Shown here: positions 5,562-6,829 of the stretch, in pieces
How positions within the stretch are numbered: position 1 is the stretch's first letter
Layout of the letters: each line of letters opens with the position of its first letter
From: Acidovorax sp.
Lineage (GTDB): Bacteria > Pseudomonadota > Gammaproteobacteria > Burkholderiales > Burkholderiaceae_C
DNA: 6,829 nt
Assembly (NCBI GenBank): GCA_030150585.1
Contig: JASLFM010000210.1
Span: forward strand, 1-6,829
Direction: 5' to 3'
Notes under the pieces: model-generated
The model's input: only the letters and a program-made list of their open reading frames with translations
Databases searched by the model: none
Told to the model about the DNA's origin: nothing
Translations under genes and position numbers: made by a program

Positions 5562-6829
5562 ATGCGATTCACCACCCGATTGATCCTTTGCACCGTGGCT
5601 CCGGCCATCCTGTTCGTGCTGGCGCTGGGCGCCAGCCTCTGGGGCCTGGTGCGCACGCAGAACGACTTCAACCGCTACATCGGCACCGAGCAGGCCGTGG
5701 CGGCAGGTCTGTCGGAGCTCTATGCCCAGGGGCTGCAGAGCGGGCAGGCGCTGCGCAACATCGTGCTGGACCCGAGCAACACCAGGGCCTACGACAACCT
5801 CAGCGCTGCGCGCGAGGCCTTCGATCAGGCCTACGCCACCACGCAGCAAAGCGCCAAGGGCACCGCGTTTGAGCCGGGCGTAGCCGCGCTGGCCGCGCTG
5901 CGTGGCACGCAGGCCGCCGTCCAGGAGCAGGTGCGCACGCTCGCGCGCAGCGATGCGGCGGCCGCGGCAGCCCTGCTGAACTCGCAGGAAACGCCGGCCT
6001 GGCGCACGCTGCGCGCGGCGCTGCTGCAGCAGATCGAGGCCGCGCGCAAGGCCGCGGCCGAGGCGCACGACGCCACCCAGGCGCGCGCCGAGCGCATGCA
6101 GACTGTGGCCATGGCGCTCGCGCTGCTGGCCGTGGTCGTGGCGGCGGCGCTCAGCGTCGTGATGGCGCGCACGCTGCGCCGCGAGCTGGGCGGCGACCCC
6201 GCCGAGGCACGCGAGGCGCTGCGCCGCGTGGCCGAGGGGGATCTCACCACGGGCGCCGACCCGGATGCCGCGCATGCGGCGACGGGGCTGATGGCCGAGC
6301 TGTCGCGCATGCAGGCCAGCCTGCGCCGGCTCGTGACCCAGGTGCGGGACTCCACCGTCAGCATCACGCACGCCTCCACGGAAATCGCGCAGGGCAACAA
6401 CGACCTCTCGGCCCGCACCGAGAGCCAGGCCAGCGCCTTGCAGCAAACCGCCGCGTCGATGGAGGAGCTTTCGTCCACCGTGCACCAGAACGCCGACAAC
6501 GCGCGCCAGGCCAACCAGCTCGCCATGAGCGCCAGCACCGTGGCCGTGCAGGGCGGCGAAGTGGTCAGCCAGGTGGTGGACACCATGCGCGGCATCAACG
6601 ACAGCTCGCGCAAGATCGCGGACATCATCGGGGTGATCGTCGGCATCGCGTTCCAGACCACCATCGTCGCGCTGAACGCGGCCGGGGTAGCGGCGCGCGC
6701 GGGCGAACAGGGCCGGGGCTTTGCCGTGGTGGCGGGCGAAGTGCGCAGCCTGGCGCAGCGCAGCGCTGAAGCTGCCAAGGAAATCAAGGGCCTGATCACC
6801 GCGAGCGTGGAGCGGGTGGAGCAGGGCAC
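5562..6829 (+). CDS. Methyl-accepting chemotaxis protein with short helical sensor, C-terminus cut by window edge
   Basis: The frame is open from ATG 5562 to the right edge (422 codons plus 2 bases); perhaps 100-150 residues are missing. Order: TM1 about 8-29; a periplasmic domain of about 150 residues (30-178), predicted mainly helical and Ala-rich, in the size range of four-helix-bundle (4HB) sensors; TM2 about 179-201; HAMP from about 202 with LGGDP (209-213) and AEGDLT; then signalling helices including ALQQTAASMEELSSTV and the hairpin segment with GRGFAVVAGEVRSLAQRSAEAAKEIK. Between residues 360 and 376 the usually invariant positions differ from the family and from the neighbouring receptor: V360, T367, V369, G375 and V376. 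These may be real or sequence errors. The start has only a weak purine-rich leader (GTGAGA), but no better Met precedes TM1. It lies 112 bp downstream of, and in the same direction as, the first receptor. Receptor identity is sure; the ligand is unknown. Confidence 0.93.
   Translation, partial: MRFTTRLILCTVAPAILFVLALGASLWGLVRTQNDFNRYIGTEQAVAAGLSELYAQGLQSGQALRNIVLDPSNTRAYDNLSAAREAFDQAYATTQQSAKGTAFEPGVAALAALRGTQAAVQEQVRTLARSDAAAAAALLNSQETPAWRTLRAALLQQIEAARKAAAEAHDATQARAERMQTVAMALALLAVVVAAALSVVMARTLRRELGGDPAEAREALRRVAEGDLTTGADPDAAHAATGLMAELSRMQASLRRLVTQVRDSTVSITHASTEIAQGNNDLSARTESQASALQQTAASMEELSSTVHQNADNARQANQLAMSASTVAVQGGEVVSQVVDTMRGINDSSRKIADIIGVIVGIAFQTTIVALNAAGVAARAGEQGRGFAVVAGEVRSLAQRSAEAAKEIKGLITASVERVEQG

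Noticed and set aside
3386..5671. A 761-codon leftward open frame covering the first chemoreceptor
   Set aside because: Despite its length, the translation is low-complexity (Ala, His, Gly, Arg, Leu) and mirrors the receptor codons. The sense strand has clear TM, HAMP and hairpin motifs plus a Shine-Dalgarno.
5831..6829. Leftward open frame opposite the second chemoreceptor
   Set aside because: Ala/Ser/Arg-rich shadow with no motif. The sense strand is an unambiguous receptor.
1..6829. A novel defence, mobile or RNA-based system
   Set aside because: Every sizeable stretch is occupied by recognisable transport, hydrolase, regulator or chemoreceptor genes. No integrase, transposase, repeat array, toxin-antitoxin pair or structured non-coding stretch over 125 bp is visible.

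Overview
The window looks like ordinary chromosome from a high-GC betaproteobacterium, most likely a Burkholderiales member near the Comamonadaceae (Acidovorax, Comamonas or Delftia type). This is inferred from the strong G/C bias at third codon positions, a stand-alone Bug/TctC-type solute-binding protein, and chemoreceptor signalling domains of the kind common in that group. No mobile element, CRISPR array, tRNA or rRNA was seen.

Left part (1-2397). Two genes read leftward as a tight operon. First is a secreted Bug/TctC-family binding protein (1286-2275), then a gamma-glutamyltransferase-like Ntn hydrolase (1286 to the left edge, C-terminus off-window). The stop of the first and start of the second share one base. 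The hydrolase keeps the nucleophilic Thr but, by motif alignment, lacks most residues that hold the gamma-glutamyl group in classical GGT. A 122-bp AT-richer divergent intergenic region (2276-2397) separates this operon from a rightward LysR-type regulator gene (2398-3345). It contains a perfect 7-7-7 inverted repeat with a T-N11-A LysR-box geometry, a direct repeat of TTTGCC spaced 21 bp, and a 16-bp perfect palindrome over the lysR start codon. The simplest reading is an LTTR controlling itself and a divergent uptake/hydrolysis operon of unknown substrate.

Right part (3346-6829). Two rightward chemoreceptor (MCP) genes follow. The first (3440-5449) is complete, has a large periplasmic Cache-type sensor, a good Shine-Dalgarno and a possible sigma-28 (FliA) promoter upstream. 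The second (5562 to the right edge) has a smaller, mainly helical periplasmic domain and is cut off in its signalling domain. Their cytoplasmic halves are clearly paralogous while their sensors are not. The second carries five non-synonymous transversion-type differences clustered in about 50 bp of the almost invariant hairpin region. This is either sequence error near the right end or a really altered receptor tip.

I do not see an undescribed multi-gene system. The points most worth a second look are the altered active-site pocket of the GGT-like enzyme, the operator-like structures in the divergent region, and the abnormal hairpin segment of the second receptor.
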